Assembly (NCBI RefSeq): GCF_025770735.1
Contig: NZ_JAODPB010000005.1
Coordinates: 1 to 64,000, forward strand
Direction of reading: 5' to 3'
Source of the DNA: Shouchella tritolerans
GTDB lineage: Bacteria > Bacillota > Bacilli > Bacillales > Bacillaceae_D
DNA: 64,000 nucleotides
The position numbers were made by a program, and so were the translations under genes. The notes beneath the pieces were generated by a model. The model had not been told where the DNA came from, searched no databases, and saw only the letters and a program-made list of their open reading frames with translations. Of this stretch, positions 1 through 7,381 are shown piece after piece. Each line of letters opens with the position of its first letter. The stretch's first letter is position 1.

Positions 1-74
1 AATTGATACCCCAGGTATCCTTCTACATATTCTTTAATGATTTTCAGTTTAAATTCGTCACTATATTTTGCCAC
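1..74 (-). CDS. Transposase OrfA N-terminus, IS3/IS150 type (partial)
   Basis: Read from a GTG at 74, the minus strand encodes an N-terminus beginning (M/V)AKYSDEFKLKIIKEYVEG. This resembles the helix-turn-helix start of IS150-like OrfA transposases (typically MAKYS-EFKLK-V-EYLEG-LGY). In such elements OrfA binds the terminal repeats and is fused to the DDE integrase domain by frameshifting. Only 24 codons are inside the window, so activity cannot be judged. The family call rests on recognising this short conserved stretch. Confidence 0.6.
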   Translation of the reverse strand, partial: MAKYSDEFKLKIIKEYVEGYLGYQ

Positions 75-122
75 AGAAAAACACCCCAAATGCTAGATTT
101 TTACTCTAACATTTGGGGTGCA
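1..122 (-). mobile_element. End of an IS3-family (IS150-like) insertion sequence, running off the left edge
   Basis: The minus strand starts at 122 with TGCACCCCAAATG and is followed by the start of a transposase reading frame. Bases 82-92 and 110-120 form a perfect 11 bp inverted repeat (CACCCCAAATG/CATTTGGGGTG) just inside the end. A subterminal hairpin beside the tip is common in such elements. Only one end is visible, so target duplication and completeness cannot be judged. The tip lies about 27 bp past the 3' end of tRNA-Val. Confidence 0.6.
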
Positions 123-148
123 GCACCCCATGGCAAGGGGTTAAAAGA

Positions 149-221
149 TGACCCGTACTGGGCTCGAACCAGTGACCTCTACCCTGTCAAGGTAGCGCTC
201 TCCCAACTGAGCTAACGGATC
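149..221 (-). tRNA. tRNA-Val (GAC)
   Basis: The 73-nt cloverleaf has a 7 bp acceptor stem (GATCCGT with ACGGGTC), an anticodon loop TTGACAG giving anticodon GAC, and a TTCGAGC T-loop. The CCA end is not encoded. A CCCC-TTGCCAT-GGGG hairpin follows the gene and abuts the IS end, so the element may have cut the original terminator before its T-run. Confidence 0.93.
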
Positions 222-381
222 CAATCAGTATGTATAAGCAATGCATCTCTTGGACATTTATAACTATAACCGATTTTTTCATAGAAGTCAACTGTTAAAT
301 TACTTGCCGAAGAGCGTGCAAGTAGGTGACGTTCATGCTAAAATATGAAAAAAAGCATAAAGAGAGAGATGGTGACCACTG

Positions 382-924
382 GTGGACAGTGAAAGTCGTT
401 TTGAAACCCCTCGCTTGGTTTTGCGTAAACTTTTAGAAGGTGATGCAGAAGCGTTGTTTCCTTATTGGTCTGACGTGCGCGTGACAAGGTATATGAAAAT
501 TGACACACTCCGGACGATCGATGAAGCGCGTTCGCTGATCCGCACGATTGTTAAAGAAATGGCAGAAGGAAAAGCTTCGCGGTACGTAATCAAACTAAAG
601 GACACGGGTCACATTATTGGCACATGCGGGTTTGAAACCTTTCAAACAGAACACCATAGTGCGAAAATTAGCTATGAACTTGGGAAACCTTATTGGGGCA
701 AAGGCTATGCGTCCGAAGCATTGCGTTGTATTTTAGCGGATGGCTTTCGGACACGCCGTCTACATCGAGTTGAGGCTTATATCGAACCGGATAATGACCG
801 TTCCATTCATGCTTTACATAAACTTGGATTCATGCAGGAAGGCAGGTTGCGCGGAGCGTTATATAAAAGCAACCGATACGTTGACCAACTCGTCTTTTCT
901 CTCCTTCGGGAGGAAATGGAATAA
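382..924 (+). CDS. GNAT-family N-acetyltransferase (RimJ/RimL type)
   Basis: This 180-residue protein looks like an acetyl-CoA-dependent N-acetyltransferase of the ribosomal-protein or amino-acid type. The N-terminus has the family pattern ETPRLVLRKL (about residues 8-17). The middle carries KLKDTGHIIGTCGF, and the acetyl-CoA loop region is GKPYWGKGYASEAL (about residues 101-114). The C-terminus has the usual LHKLGFMQEG segment. The start is a GTG at 382; the ribosome binding site is weak, so a slightly different start is possible. It is a single gene ending in a strong terminator shared with copZ on the other strand. The substrate cannot be read from the sequence. Confidence 0.85.
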   Translation: MDSESRFETPRLVLRKLLEGDAEALFPYWSDVRVTRYMKIDTLRTIDEARSLIRTIVKEMAEGKASRYVIKLKDTGHIIGTCGFETFQTEHHSAKISYELGKPYWGKGYASEALRCILADGFRTRRLHRVEAYIEPDNDRSIHALHKLGFMQEGRLRGALYKSNRYVDQLVFSLLREEME

Positions 925-958
925 AAAAACCGCAGCTTGTCCGCTGCGGTTTTTTTTC
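924..958. terminator. Bidirectional terminator between the acetyltransferase gene and copZ
   Basis: A 7 bp stem CCGCAGC/GCTGCGG (930-936 and 943-949) has an A-run on its left and an eight-base T-run on its right. It can stop transcription from both converging genes. Confidence 0.88.
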
Positions 959-981
959 GCCTTCGGGAGCGGACGGCCAAC

Positions 982-1188
982 CTAATTGACCTCGTACCCC
1001 TGGTCTTTGATTTCTGCCTTGATTTTGTCCTCAGCAATCGCTGTTTCATCGTAAGAAACGGCTACTTCATTTTTGTCGAGAGATACATTGACTTCTTTTA
1101 CGCCGTTTAGTTCGCCAACCGCTGTTTGGATCGCTGTTACACAATGGTTGCACGACATTCCTGACACAGAAAGGGTTATTGATGCCAT
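982..1188 (-). CDS. copZ: Copper chaperone CopZ
   Basis: This 68-residue cytosolic heavy-metal-associated (HMA) domain protein carries the Cu(I)-binding motif GMSCNHC, with cysteines 13 and 16, and the usual beta-alpha-beta-beta-alpha-beta length. Such chaperones pass Cu(I) to a CopA ATPase and to the CsoR sensor. The ATG at 1188 is preferred over an upstream in-frame ATG because AGGAGTGAGTAGG sits directly before it. The 81-base gap to csoR contains a likely CsoR operator, so copZ probably has its own copper-induced promoter. No copA follows; the gene ends in a terminator, unlike the csoR-copZ-copA order of B. subtilis. Confidence 0.92.
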   Translation of the reverse strand: MASITLSVSGMSCNHCVTAIQTAVGELNGVKEVNVSLDKNEVAVSYDETAIAEDKIKAEIKDQGYEVN

Positions 1189-1227
1189 CCTACTCACTCC
1201 TTTTCGTTGTTCTATTAGCATACCATA

Positions 1228-1246
1228 ATACCCCCGTTAGGTATAT
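1228..1246. promoter_or_regulatory. Likely CsoR operator upstream of copZ
   Basis: On the minus strand, TATACCTAACGGGGGTATT is a GC-centred imperfect palindrome resembling known Bacillus copZA operators. It lies about 40 bp before the copZ start, where it would overlap a promoter with a possible -10 of TATTAT. Assignment is by resemblance and context. Confidence 0.6.
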
Positions 1247-1269
1247 AGGGTACACAAAAAATCAGCTGC

Positions 1270-1578
1270 TTATTTTGAAAAGCGGCTGATGATATCCATT
1301 AACTCTGAAATGGCTTCGTCGCCGTCGCCCTTTTTTATTGCATCTGCCACGCAATGTTTTGAATGGTCTTCAAGCATATGCATGCTTACTTTTTTAAGTG
1401 CGGCTTGGATTGCGGAAAGTTGCACAAGGACATCGACGCAATAGCGGTCTTCTTCAATCATCTTTTGAACGCCGCGCACTTGGCCTTCAATCCGTTTTAA
1501 GCGGTTTTGCAATTTTGCTTTATCTGTTGTATGGCGATGTCTCGTCCGCTCTGTGACTTGCTCTTCCAACCTTTTCAC
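1270..1578 (-). CDS. csoR: Copper-sensing transcriptional repressor CsoR
   Basis: The 102-residue protein belongs to the CsoR/RcnR family: all-helical repressors that release DNA when Cu(I) binds. The family block LKRIEGQVRGVQKMIEEDRY is present at about residues 28-46. The three Cu(I) ligands are conserved as Cys47, His72 and Cys76 (W-H-C fingerprint offset by two from B. subtilis Cys45/His70/Cys74). It lies upstream of copZ, with a CsoR-type site between them. The farthest start is GTG at 1578. A TTG at 1569 with GAGGTG six bases upstream is an alternative and would shorten the protein by three residues. Confidence 0.92.
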   Translation of the reverse strand: MKRLEEQVTERTRHRHTTDKAKLQNRLKRIEGQVRGVQKMIEEDRYCVDVLVQLSAIQAALKKVSMHMLEDHSKHCVADAIKKGDGDEAISELMDIISRFSK

Positions 1579-1630
1579 CTCATACCCGTTTTCTTGTTAG
1601 TATACATGCCTTGAGGGCAGAAGTAAAAAG

Positions 1631-1828
1631 TTATCGATCCGTCTGCTCATCAATTTCAATTGTTTCAATTCGCTTTACCGTATTTGTATTGACATACGTT
1701 CCTTGGATATTAACCCAACCTGTTTGTTGTTTTGTCCATTCGCTAATTTTCAAATTGGGGTTTTCTTCAAAGCGCCACTCATCCATCGTCCCGTCAATAA
1801 AACTGAGCACGACTTTGTAAGCTGGCAT
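1631..1828 (-). CDS. Conserved small hypothetical protein
   Basis: This 65-residue protein begins MPAYKVVLSFIDGTMDEW and has alternating hydrophobic stretches suggesting a small beta-rich fold. It has no signal peptide, membrane segment or cysteine. The ATG at 1828 is supported by AAGGAGTGATTCGT directly upstream; an earlier in-frame ATG lacks a ribosome binding site. I do not recognise the family. It stands alone between csoR and a divergent HAD hydrolase gene. Confidence 0.6.
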   Translation of the reverse strand: MPAYKVVLSFIDGTMDEWRFEENPNLKISEWTKQQTGWVNIQGTYVNTNTVKRIETIEIDEQTDR

Positions 1829-1954
1829 ACGAATCACTCCTTTTATTATCATCTTACCCGCCAGCGGCGGCCATTAATCCCCTGTATCACATTTGACAGT
1901 CAAAAATGAGTAATGTATTGTTTTCATTGACAGAGTGAAGGAGGAATCGATCGG

Positions 1955-2728
1955 ATGGAGAGAGCAACTATTTTTTTTGATATTGACGGTACGTTGCTAG
2001 ACGAAGAGAAGCGACTACCGCAATCAACAAAGCAAGCGATAGCTGCTTTAAAAGAAAAAGGACATGATGTGGCGATTGCCACAGGGCGCGCTCCTTACTT
2101 TTTTAAGGAATTGCGCGAAGAACTAGAGATCGATTCGTATATTTGCTTTAACGGTCAATACGTCGTCTTTAAAGGGGAATTGATTTACGAAAATACGCTT
2201 GATATGGACGCATTTACAGAGATGGAGCGTTATGCCTCTTCACAGGAGCACCCTCTTGTGTTTATGGGTTCAGAAAAGTTTACCTCTAATCGTGAAGACC
2301 ACCCCTACGTGGTTAAAAGCATCAAGACATTGAAAATTGACTTGCCCCAATACAATCCTGATTTATATAACGAGCAACCACTCCACCAAGCGTTGCTCTT
2401 TTGTGAGGAAGGCGAAGAAAAAGACTATCAAACTCGCTTTCCAGCGCTTCGCTTCGTCCGCTGGCATCCACTGTCTGTAGATGTACTGCCTCGCGAAGGC
2501 TCAAAAGCAAATGGCATTGCCAAATTTATTGAGCGTGCAAACATAGACCTGGCTAATGTTTATGCTTTCGGCGATCAATTAAATGACCTAGAAATGCTTT
2601 CATTTGTCGAGCATGGAGTAGCAATGGGCAATGCGCCTGAAAAAGTAAAAGCGCAAGCCCGCTATGTAACAAAGCCTGTGCACGAAAACGGCATTGATTA
2701 TGGCTTGAGAATGGTTGGATTACTCTAA
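1955..2728 (+). CDS. HAD-superfamily (Cof-type) phosphatase, YkrA-like
   Basis: This 257-residue cytosolic hydrolase has all four HAD motifs. Motif I is FFDIDGTLL (about residues 7-15, catalytic aspartates 9 and 11), motif II is IATGR, motif III is a lysine before the C-terminal block, and motif IV is GDQLNDLEML near residue 207. The large C2 cap between motifs II and III marks the Cof/YkrA type, which acts on phosphorylated metabolites such as sugar phosphates or flavin and PLP precursors. The exact substrate is unknown. GAAGGAGGAATCGATCGG precedes the ATG. It ends in its own terminator. Confidence 0.87.
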   Translation: MERATIFFDIDGTLLDEEKRLPQSTKQAIAALKEKGHDVAIATGRAPYFFKELREELEIDSYICFNGQYVVFKGELIYENTLDMDAFTEMERYASSQEHPLVFMGSEKFTSNREDHPYVVKSIKTLKIDLPQYNPDLYNEQPLHQALLFCEEGEEKDYQTRFPALRFVRWHPLSVDVLPREGSKANGIAKFIERANIDLANVYAFGDQLNDLEMLSFVEHGVAMGNAPEKVKAQARYVTKPVHENGIDYGLRMVGLL

Positions 2729-2735
2729 ATAGATT

Positions 2736-2767
2736 ATGCCCATTCAAAAGGGAGAATGGGCTTTTTG
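2736..2767 (+). terminator. Terminator of the HAD phosphatase gene
   Basis: GCCCATTC and GAATGGGC form an 8 bp stem followed by TTTTT, eight bases after the stop codon. Confidence 0.85.
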
Positions 2768-2796
2768 TTTGCTTTGGTGGCGTCGGTTTGCAAAAT

Positions 2797-2824
2797 AAAA
2801 AACACATCGACGATGTGTTTTTTA
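2797..2824 (-). terminator. Terminator downstream of tRNA-Arg
   Basis: On the minus strand, AAAAAACACATCG-TCGATGTG is followed by TTTTTT a few bases past the tRNA 3' end. The stem is palindromic, so it can work in both directions. Confidence 0.8.
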
Positions 2825-2829
2825 ACAGA

Positions 2830-2902
2830 CGCGCCTAGCAGGATTCGAACCCACAACGCGAGAACCGGAATCTCGTGTGATATCCCATTTCACCATAGGC
2901 GC
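2830..2902 (-). tRNA. tRNA-Arg (CCG)
   Basis: The 73-nt cloverleaf has acceptor GCGCCTA/TAGGCGC, anticodon arm CGAGA-TTCCGGT-TCTCG (anticodon CCG) and T-loop TTCGAAT. CCA is not encoded. A terminator follows directly. Confidence 0.93.
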
Positions 2903-2981
2903 CTATAAGTATTTTAACGACATGTATAAGTATACTTGATTGAGAGGGAGCTGTCAACAATCCATTTCTCCCTCTTTTTTA

Positions 2982-3347
2982 TTATGACGACTTGGCCGCT
3001 TCTTCTCCTTCGGCGAACATTTGCTGGAAACGTTCATTAATATCTTCTTCTGTATAGCCAGCTTCGCCTAGTCGTACGCCAAAATTTTTCGCATAGAGCT
3101 GCAAGCGCTGGGACATTTTGCTGTATTTTTTTGCTTCTGTTCCCTTTGTTTCTTTAGCGCGCCCGTCAGCATTGGAAATAATATTTTCAACGACAAATAG
3201 CGCTTTCCACAATGTTGCCTCGTCCATTCCTTGGTGGATTTTGCTTAATTCATTGATCACTTCTTTGTAGAAGTCTTGGAATTCTTTAAATGAAATTTCC
3301 TCATCCATATTTAAATATTGTTGGATTCGTTCATACTGTGCTTGCAC
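2982..3347 (-). CDS. Conserved hypothetical protein, helical
   Basis: This 121-residue soluble, charged, mostly helical protein begins MQAQYERIQQYLNMDEE. It has no recognisable catalytic motif, membrane segment or signal peptide. I chose the GTG at 3347 because AAAGGGGTGTTTCTA precedes it and a good -10 box (TATAAT) lies just upstream. Longer in-frame starts would begin inside that promoter. It is monocistronic between tRNA-Arg and brxB. I do not recognise a function; the family appears conserved in Bacillaceae. Confidence 0.7.
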   Translation of the reverse strand: MQAQYERIQQYLNMDEEISFKEFQDFYKEVINELSKIHQGMDEATLWKALFVVENIISNADGRAKETKGTEAKKYSKMSQRLQLYAKNFGVRLGEAGYTEEDINERFQQMFAEGEEAAKSS

Positions 3348-3372
3348 TAGAAACACCCCTTTACACTTTGCC

Positions 3373-3401
3373 ATTATAGCATATGCACTGCCTGCTTGCC
3401 A
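3373..3401 (-). promoter_or_regulatory. Sigma-A promoter of the helical hypothetical gene
   Basis: A perfect TATAAT (3373-3378) lies 17 bp from TGGCAA (3396-3401), a weak -35. It excludes the upstream ATG codons as starts. Confidence 0.55.
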
Positions 3402-3449
3402 TCTTAAGTTCATATTCGCCAAGCGTCATTTGAAGCGTGGCACAACAGC

Positions 3450-3483
3450 AAAAATAGTGGCCTTCCCTAGTAAGGAAAGGCCA
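3450..3483 (-). terminator. Terminator of brxB
   Basis: On the minus strand GGCCTTTCC-TTACTA-GGGAAGGCC is followed by ACTATTTTT. Confidence 0.75.
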
Positions 3484-3562
3484 TATGCACGCCATTACAG
3501 CGTACTCGCTTATGACTTCTGAATAAGCGTTTTTGCTCGATGTCTGACTATGCCAGAACGGC

Positions 3563-3991
3563 TTATTTGCAGTACGTGTCGACCGCCTGTTCTAGCTTCT
3601 GCACGACTTTAATTGGCTCATGTCCTTCAATTTCATGGCGCTCCACCATTGTTTGGATTTGGCCGTCTTTTAGCAATGCAAATGAAGGCGAAGATGGGCC
3701 ATATCCTGTAAAGAACTCACGCGCCCGTGCCGTCGCTTCTTTATCTTGGCCAGCAAATACGGTTACAAAACGATCGGGTTGTGTTTCGTAATTTTTCATA
3801 TAAGCTGCCGCTGGGCGAGCAATGCCGCCTGCGCACCCGCATACGGAATTGACCATCACGAGCGTTGTTCCTTTTTGCGATAATACCTCGTCGACTTCTT
3901 CAGCGGTTTTTAGCTCCGTATAGCCAGCGTGAACCATATCATTGCGCGCCTCTTGGACGACGTCATTCATGAAAAAATTAAACTGCTGCAT
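3563..3991 (-). CDS. brxB: Bacilliredoxin BrxB (YqiW/YphP family)
   Basis: This 142-residue thioredoxin-fold protein carries the bacilliredoxin CGC motif (Cys51-Gly52-Cys53, within [14 protein letters not shown]). Bacilliredoxins remove bacillithiol from oxidised protein thiols, using the first cysteine as nucleophile. Family blocks [13 protein letters not shown] and [12 protein letters not shown] are intact. B. subtilis has the paralogues BrxA and BrxB; the symbol brxB is chosen because yqiW lies beside the bkd operon there, as this gene does here. It has its own terminator and a clear ribosome binding site (AGGAGGGCGAAAC) before the ATG. Confidence 0.9.
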   Translation of the reverse strand: MQQFNFFMNDVVQEARNDMVHAGYTELKTAEEVDEVLSQKGTTLVMVNSVCGCAGGIARPAAAYMKNYETQPDRFVTVFAGQDKEATARAREFFTGYGPSSPSFALLKDGQIQTMVERHEIEGHEPIKVVQKLEQAVDTYCK

Positions 3992-4114
3992 GTTTCGCCC
4001 TCCTTTGTGTTCTGACCTTATTGTAAGCTGCTCGCTTTTAAATCACAAGCAATGAGTTTGCGTGATCGCGATTTTGTTGACTCAAGCGAAAGCAGGAACA
4101 GAGGCTCTGCTAGA

Positions 4115-5371
4115 TTAATAAATCGATGTCGAATCCTCGTTCATTTGTTCTAACCGACGTTTCAGCGATGTTAAGAACCGGCCGCAAATGAGGCCGTCTA
4201 ACACACGGTGGTCCAGCGACAAGCACAGGTTGACCATATGGCGAATCGCAATGACGTCGCCTTCTTCCGTTTCACGCACGACGGGGCGCTTGACAATCGA
4301 TTCGACTGAAAGGATTGCTGCTTGGGGGCTGTTTACAATTGGCTGTGACAAGATTGAACCAAACGAACCTGTATTGTTGATCGTAAACGTCCCTCCTTGC
4401 ATGTCGGCTCCAGTCAGTTTTCCAGTACGTGCTTTTTTCGCCAATTCATCGGCTTTTTTGGCCAACCCTTTTATTGTTAACTCATCGGCCTGATGGATAA
4501 CAGGAACGTACAAAGCATCATCCGTTGCCACCGCTAAAGAGAGATTGATGTCTTTTTTGCGGACAATGGTTGTGCCGTTCCATTGGGAATTGATTTCCGG
4601 AAATTCTTTTAGCGTTTCGATGCATGCTTTCATGAAAAAGGGCAAATACGTTAGCGAAATCCCCTCTTGTTCTTTAAATGCAGCCTTTTTCTTATCACGG
4701 AGCTTGACAAGATTGGTCACGTCCACTTCAACCATTGTCCAAGCATGAGGCACTTCCGTTTTACTTCTAACCATGTTTTCAGCAATCGCTTTGCGTACAC
4801 CTGCGACTGGGATTTCTTGGTCGTCGGCAGCTATTGCCTGAGAAGGTGTACTGCGAACTGGTTCCTGTTGCTTTGCCTGCGCTGGGGGTTGTTGCGGCTC
4901 CGGTTTATGGTTGCCAGCGACATAGGTTTCAACGTCTTTCCTTGTAATGCGTCCGCCTCTGCCACTTCCGGGAATGGTTGTAAGATCGAGCCCATGTTCT
5001 TGCGCCAATCGGACAACAGCTGGTGAATAACGGCTTTTTTGGCTAGGTTCCGCTTTTGTTTGCTCTTTTGTAGCGGGATTAGGCTTTTGTTCCGTTTTGA
5101 TTTCTTCGTTGCTTTCCTTGGCCTCGCTGCCCCCTTCTTCTACAATGGTGCAAATGTCAGCGCCGACAGCAACCGTTTCATTTTCGTCAACAAGCAACTG
5201 TTCAATCGTACCTGTATAGGAGGAAGGAATTTCTGCGCTCACTTTATCCGTTAACACTTCAGCGATCGGCTCATACTTTTGGACAGTGTCGCCTGGTCCA
5301 ACTAGCCACCTGCTGATTGTCCCTTCCGTCACGCTTTCGCCTAATTGGGGCATCGTCATTTTTGTCGCCAC
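4115..5371 (-). CDS. bkdB: Branched-chain 2-oxoacid dehydrogenase E2 (dihydrolipoyl acyltransferase)
   Basis: This 418-residue E2 core transfers branched acyl groups from lipoate to CoA. An N-terminal lipoyl domain holds the lipoylated lysine in EVLTDKVSAEIPS (Lys43). A linker rich in Pro, Ala, Gln and Lys leads to the peripheral subunit-binding domain around residues 115-155 (SPAVVRLAQEHGLDL, GRGGRITRKDV), and a second flexible linker follows. The catalytic domain ends with DHRVLDG, His388 being catalytic. It is the last gene of the bkd operon, 12 bases after bkdAB. The products feed branched-chain fatty acid synthesis. Confidence 0.95.
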   Translation of the reverse strand: MATKMTMPQLGESVTEGTISRWLVGPGDTVQKYEPIAEVLTDKVSAEIPSSYTGTIEQLLVDENETVAVGADICTIVEEGGSEAKESNEEIKTEQKPNPATKEQTKAEPSQKSRYSPAVVRLAQEHGLDLTTIPGSGRGGRITRKDVETYVAGNHKPEPQQPPAQAKQQEPVRSTPSQAIAADDQEIPVAGVRKAIAENMVRSKTEVPHAWTMVEVDVTNLVKLRDKKKAAFKEQEGISLTYLPFFMKACIETLKEFPEINSQWNGTTIVRKKDINLSLAVATDDALYVPVIHQADELTIKGLAKKADELAKKARTGKLTGADMQGGTFTINNTGSFGSILSQPIVNSPQAAILSVESIVKRPVVRETEEGDVIAIRHMVNLCLSLDHRVLDGLICGRFLTSLKRRLEQMNEDSTSIY

Positions 5372-5383
5372 GGTTCTACCTCC

Positions 5384-6367
5384 TTAAAACTCAGCGAGTT
5401 TGCGGATCGCACGCTCCACTTTATCAGGGTTAATCATAAATTCTTTTTCTAGCGTAGGCGCATAAGGCATGGCTGGGATGTCAGGCCCGGCCAGACGCTC
5501 GATTGGCGCATCTAAATCAAATAGGCAATGTTCCGCAATAATAGCGGCTACTTCACTAAGGACACTGCCTTCTTTATTGTCTTCTGTAACAAGCAAGACT
5601 TTCCCCGTTTTGCTTGCTGCTTCTTTAATCGCTTCCTGATCAAGAGGATAAACGGTGCGCAAATCGAGAATATGCGTCGAAATTCCTTCTTTCTCTAGTC
5701 TCTCGGCTGCTTGCAAGGCGAAATGGACAGCCAATCCATAGGTTATGACCGTCACATCGTCCCCTTCCCGTTTTACGTCAGCTTTGCCAATTGGCAATGT
5801 GTACTCCTCTTCAGGCACTTCGCCTTTAATTAATCGATACGCCCGTTTATGCTCTAAAAACAATACTGGATCATCGAGTTGAATCGATGCTTTCAACAGG
5901 CCTTTGACATCGTAAGGAGTCGAAGGCATCACCACTTTCAGCCCTGGTGTACTTGAAAACAGCGCTTCAATGCTTTGCGAATGGTAAAGGGCGCCGTGAA
6001 TGCCGCCACCATAAGGAGCACGAATTGTCACCGGACATGACCAATCATTGTTGGAGCGGTAACGAATTTTAGCTGCTTCAGAAATAATTTGGTTAAAGGC
6101 TGGCATAATAAAATCAGCAAACTGCATTTCCGCGACTGGACGCATGCCGTACATGGCTGCGCCAATTGCCACACCAGCGATCGCTGATTCCGCAAGGGGC
6201 GTGTCAATGACGCGTTCTTCGCCGAAGCGTTCGTATAACCCTTTCGTCGCCCGGAAAACGCCGCCGCGTTTGCCGACATCTTCCCCAAGGACGAATACCC
6301 GTTTATCTTTTTCCATTTCCTCTTCAAGCGCTCTTGTGACAGCTTCTATATAGGACATTACGGCCAT
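5384..6367 (-). CDS. bkdAB: Branched-chain 2-oxoacid dehydrogenase E1 beta subunit
   Basis: The 327-residue beta subunit pairs with BkdAA to form the thiamine-diphosphate-dependent E1 heterotetramer. The N-terminal domain carries LGEDVGKRGGVFRATKGL and DTPLAESAIAG, the pyrimidine-binding side of the cofactor site. The C-terminal transketolase domain includes VLLVTEDNKEGSVLSEVAA. The length is typical. Its first base overlaps the last base of bkdAA at 6367, which suggests translational coupling. Confidence 0.95.
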   Translation of the reverse strand: MAVMSYIEAVTRALEEEMEKDKRVFVLGEDVGKRGGVFRATKGLYERFGEERVIDTPLAESAIAGVAIGAAMYGMRPVAEMQFADFIMPAFNQIISEAAKIRYRSNNDWSCPVTIRAPYGGGIHGALYHSQSIEALFSSTPGLKVVMPSTPYDVKGLLKASIQLDDPVLFLEHKRAYRLIKGEVPEEEYTLPIGKADVKREGDDVTVITYGLAVHFALQAAERLEKEGISTHILDLRTVYPLDQEAIKEAASKTGKVLLVTEDNKEGSVLSEVAAIIAEHCLFDLDAPIERLAGPDIPAMPYAPTLEKEFMINPDKVERAIRKLAEF

Positions 6368-7368
6368 TAGTTTGCCTCCTCGCTATACACATGCAAATAA
6401 GCGGTTTCTGGGGCAGCATAGGCAGCCTTTTCCGCATCATCAGTTGCTTCGTCGACGATTTGTTTTACTTCCTCTTCTAACAATTCCATTGCATGGTCAT
6501 CGATTGTTCCTGACTCTAGTAAATAGGCTGCATACGTGGCAATCGGGTCTTTTTCTTTTGCTTTTGCTACTTCTTCCCGTGAGCGGTAAGCGCGGTCATC
6601 ATCATCGCTTGAATGAGGTGTCAAGCGATAAGAAACGGTTTCAATCAAAGAAGGGCCTTCACCACGCCGTGCCCTGTCCGCTGCTGCTTTTACTGCTTCA
6701 TATACGGCAAGAGGGTCGTTGCCGTCCACCGTTACCCCTGGCATCCCGTAGCCTACTGCCCGGTCTGCGACATGCTCGCATGCTAATTGCTTTTCAATTG
6801 GGACGCTAATGGCGTATTTGTTGTTTTCACACATGAAAATGACGGGAAGCTTATGGACGCCGGCAAAGTTGGCCCCTTCATGAAAGTCACCTTGGTTAGA
6901 CGAACCTTCGCCAAACGTTGTTAATGTGACGAAATTTTTGCCCTCAAGCCTGCCTGCAAGTGAAATCCCGACCGCATGGGGGACTTGTGTGGTCACTGGA
7001 GAAGAACCCGTAACGATCCGGTTTTTCTTTTGACCGAAATGCCCTGGCATTTGCCGGCCGCCGGAACTCGGATCTTCCGCTTTCGCAAAGCCTGAAAGCA
7101 TTAAATCTCTCGCTGACATGCCAAAAGCCAGCACAACGCCCATGTCTCGGTAGTATGGGAGAACGTAATCAACATCACGGTTTAGGGCAAAGGCTGCGCC
7201 GACTTGGGCAGCTTCTTGGCCTTGGCAGGAAATGACGAATGGAATTTTACCGGCCCTGTTTAAAAGCCACATCCGCTCATCAATTCGTCTTGCAAGCAAC
7301 ATCGTCTTATACATTTCCACTACTTCAGCATCGCTTAATCCAAGCGTTTCATGTTTTTTGTTCGTCAT
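6367..7368 (-). CDS. bkdAA: Branched-chain 2-oxoacid dehydrogenase E1 alpha subunit
   Basis: The 333-residue E1 alpha subunit decarboxylates 2-oxoisovalerate-type acids and acylates lipoyl-BkdB. The thiamine-diphosphate motif spans TFGEGSSNQGDFHEG to ENNKYAIS (about residues 155-190). The phosphorylation-loop equivalent RLTPHSSDDDDRAYR follows. I prefer the ATG at 7368 (MTNKKHETLG) because AGAGGGGATGGGAAG precedes it; the longer frame overlaps lpdV and has no ribosome binding site. It sits 13 bases after lpdV. Confidence 0.94.
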   Translation of the reverse strand: MTNKKHETLGLSDAEVVEMYKTMLLARRIDERMWLLNRAGKIPFVISCQGQEAAQVGAAFALNRDVDYVLPYYRDMGVVLAFGMSARDLMLSGFAKAEDPSSGGRQMPGHFGQKKNRIVTGSSPVTTQVPHAVGISLAGRLEGKNFVTLTTFGEGSSNQGDFHEGANFAGVHKLPVIFMCENNKYAISVPIEKQLACEHVADRAVGYGMPGVTVDGNDPLAVYEAVKAAADRARRGEGPSLIETVSYRLTPHSSDDDDRAYRSREEVAKAKEKDPIATYAAYLLESGTIDDHAMELLEEEVKQIVDEATDDAEKAAYAAPETAYLHVYSEEAN

Positions 7369-7381
7369 CTTCCCATCCCCT

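Noticed and set aside
2944-2980. GAGGGAG/CTCCCTC hairpin followed by T-run on the plus strand
   Set aside because: It looks like a plus-strand terminator, but no plus-strand gene leads into it, and on the minus strand the T-run is missing. Kept only as a note.
6372-6809. 145-codon plus-strand frame across bkdAA
   Set aside because: Antisense to bkdAA, with no ribosome binding site and low-complexity His/Leu/Pro composition.
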